Source: DASYHS01 sp035998295 (GTDB lineage: Bacteria; Pseudomonadota; Alphaproteobacteria; Azospirillales; Azospirillaceae). From it: a stretch of 5,844 bases of DNA. Made by a program: the position numbers and the translations under genes. Location of the stretch: contig NZ_DASYHS010000066.1 of the NCBI RefSeq assembly GCF_035998295.1, positions 1 to 5,844 of the forward strand, read 5' to 3'. Below, piece by piece: positions 4,994 through 5,844 of the stretch. Numbering within the stretch: the stretch's first letter is position 1; every line of letters begins with the position of its first letter. The notes under the pieces are model-generated. The model was given only the letters and a program-made list of their open reading frames with translations, did not search any database and was not told where the DNA came from.

Positions 4994-5485
4994 TCACCCC
5001 TGAAACAGCATCAGCACCGCCGGCCCTTCGGCGGTGTCGACGACCTGCCCGCCCACGAAGCCCGCGCGCTCGTAGGCGCGGCGCGCGCGGTGATTGTCGG
5101 CGGCCGGGTCGATCGCCACCACGGGAGCGCCCCCGGCGATCAGCATCGCGGCGAAGGCCCGGAGAAACGCGCCGCCATGGCCGCGCCCGAGCATGTCCGG
5201 CTCGCCGACAAAGGCGTCGACGGCCTCCGCCCCTTCCGGCAGATGCATCATGTGCGACTGGGGCCAGGCGCGGGCGGGATATGCCTGGACATAGGCGAAG
5301 GGACGCCCCTCGTGCTCGACGATCCATTGGCGCATCAGGGGCTCGTCGAGGTCCTGCGTCACGATCGCAAGCTGCTCGCCGGGCTCGCCCCACCAGCGCA
5401 CGACCTCCGGCGTCCGCAACCAGCGCGCCACCATCGGCAGGTCCGCGCGGACGAAGGGCCGGAAGCGATACGGGGCGTCGGTCAC
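4994..5485 (-). CDS. GNAT N-acetyltransferase, AAC(6')-like
   Basis: Acetyl-CoA-dependent N-acetyltransferase of unknown substrate; 163 residues from the GTG start. Seen: the N-terminal YRFRPFVRADLPMVARWL (6-23) and VVRWWGE (28-34), FAYVQAYP (63-70), the acetyl-CoA-binding loop GRGHGGA (100-106) preceded by VDAFVGEPDML (89-99), and the C-terminal DPAADNHRARRAYERAGF (126-143) and GPAVLM (154-159). This order and wording resemble the AAC(6') aminoglycoside and related siderophore-type acetyltransferases, but many chromosomal members have no known resistance role. An in-frame ATG at 5569 would add 28 residues, but those use codons rare for this genome (ACA, GGA, ATT, AAA) and do not resemble the family. 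The GTG at 5485 has GGGAG six to seven bases upstream. Divergent from the YCII-domain gene. Confidence 0.82.
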   Translation of the reverse strand: MTDAPYRFRPFVRADLPMVARWLRTPEVVRWWGEPGEQLAIVTQDLDEPLMRQWIVEHEGRPFAYVQAYPARAWPQSHMMHLPEGAEAVDAFVGEPDMLGRGHGGAFLRAFAAMLIAGGAPVVAIDPAADNHRARRAYERAGFVGGQVVDTAEGPAVLMLFQG

Positions 5486-5553
5486 CAGCGTCTCCCACGA
5501 AATTCCCCGTTGCGGGCGGAGTGTAGCGCCGAACGGGCTTTTTTCCAGCTCCA

Positions 5554-5580
5554 TGTCGGCTGCGGGCATGCCCGTCCGTC
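5554..5580 (+). promoter_or_regulatory. Candidate ECF-sigma promoter for the YCII/DGPF gene
   Basis: TGTCGG (5554-5559), 17 bases, then CGTC (5577-5580), which would start RNA a few bases before the ribosome binding site at 5591. As I recall, promoters of ECF sigma factors linked to DGPF-domain proteins read about TGTCGA in the -35 region and CGTC in the -10 region, so this fits with one mismatch. Short motifs like these are common in GC-rich DNA, so the call is weak. Confidence 0.3.
5563..5574. promoter_or_regulatory. Perfect 12-base palindrome, possible operator
   Basis: CGGGCATGCCCG reads the same on both strands. It sits in the 119-base divergent spacer between the acetyltransferase and the YCII gene and inside the spacer of the candidate promoter at 5554-5580, a place where a repressor could act on either gene. 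No regulator is encoded in view. Confidence 0.3.
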
Positions 5581-5604
5581 CTTCGGAAAAGGAGGACCAC
5601 CCGC

Positions 5605-5844
5605 ATGCTCTACGCCATCCTCTGCTACGACCGGGAAGACGTCGTCGGCGCCCGGAGCCGCGAGCAGGACGACGCCGTCACGGCCCGGCTCGCCGTCGTG
5701 GAGCGCCGGCTCGCCAGGGAAGGCCGGCTCGGACCCGTCGCCCACCTGCTGCCGACGACGACCGCGACCACGGTCCGGAAAGGGCGCGACCTCCTGGTGA
5801 TCGACGGCCCGTTCGCCGAGACCAGGGAACAGCTCCTCGGCTTC
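5605..5844 (+). CDS. YCII-related (DGPF-domain) protein, N-terminal 80 residues, 3' end outside window
   Basis: Small alpha/beta protein of the YciI-like/DGPF family. The reading frame is open to the window edge. Seen: MLYAILCYDRED (1-12), a helical stretch (about 19-40) ending in EGRLGPVAHLLPTTTATT, a charged beta turn, and the hallmark DGPFAETREQLLGF (67-80). In this family DGPF-AETKE-L-GF is followed by about 30-40 more residues, so the full protein should be about 115-120. The ATG at 5605 has a strong AAGGAGGA nine bases upstream. Members with this exact wording are very often encoded just before an ECF sigma factor gene (ECF41/ECF42-type neighbourhoods), which would be off the right edge. 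Its biochemical role is not established. Confidence 0.9.
   Translation, partial: MLYAILCYDREDVVGARSREQDDAVTARLAVVERRLAREGRLGPVAHLLPTTTATTVRKGRDLLVIDGPFAETREQLLGF

Noticed and set aside
4728..5606. 292-codon minus-strand open frame opposite and across the acetyltransferase
   Set aside because: Arg-rich reading in another frame of the acetyltransferase gene and flanks; no domain.

Overview
The window is very GC-rich, with codons that strongly favour G/C in the third position. It holds an AmiC/AmiR-type regulator pair beside a Tat-exported amide/urea-type binding protein. This points to an alphaproteobacterium (Hyphomicrobiales or Rhodospirillales-like), as judged by protein style rather than by any marker gene. 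No tRNA, rRNA, insertion sequence, CRISPR array or phage gene is visible.

Left half (1-2907, minus strand): a nitrogen-source sensing and uptake locus read right to left. First is an AmiC-like cytoplasmic ligand sensor (1741-2907), then 48 bases later an AmiR-like ANTAR RNA-binding antiterminator (1087-1692). A long untranslated stretch (640-1086) follows, and then the first 213 residues of a Tat-exported urea/short-chain-amide ABC transporter binding protein (1-639, cut by the window edge). The untranslated stretch is the most interesting part. It carries two copies of a module made of a hairpin, a short linker and a terminator-like hairpin. In the upstream copy (958-1032) both hairpins end in a six-base loop, AGUGUU and AGUGAA, which fit the A1/G4 rule known for ANTAR-protein target RNAs. 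The downstream copy (711-795) keeps the stems, linker and spacing but has different loops (GAUGAC, AAGCAC). A third, differently built attenuator (2961-3001, preceded by two hairpins) lies in the leader of amiC itself. The likely circuit: ligand binding to the AmiC-like protein frees the ANTAR protein, which stops termination in the leader and lets the transporter be made.

Middle (3198-4774, plus strand): a two-gene unit running away from amiC. It encodes a many-pass DUF2157 membrane protein and a GDYXXLXY-family protein with one N-terminal membrane segment. They overlap by four bases (GTGA), so are probably translationally coupled and membrane-associated; their function is unknown.

Right end: a minus-strand GNAT acetyltransferase resembling AAC(6')-type enzymes (4994-5485) is divergent from the first 80 codons of a YCII/DGPF-domain protein (from 5605, cut by the window edge). 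The latter family is commonly encoded next to an ECF sigma factor. The 119-base divergent spacer holds a perfect 12-base palindrome and a possible ECF-type promoter.
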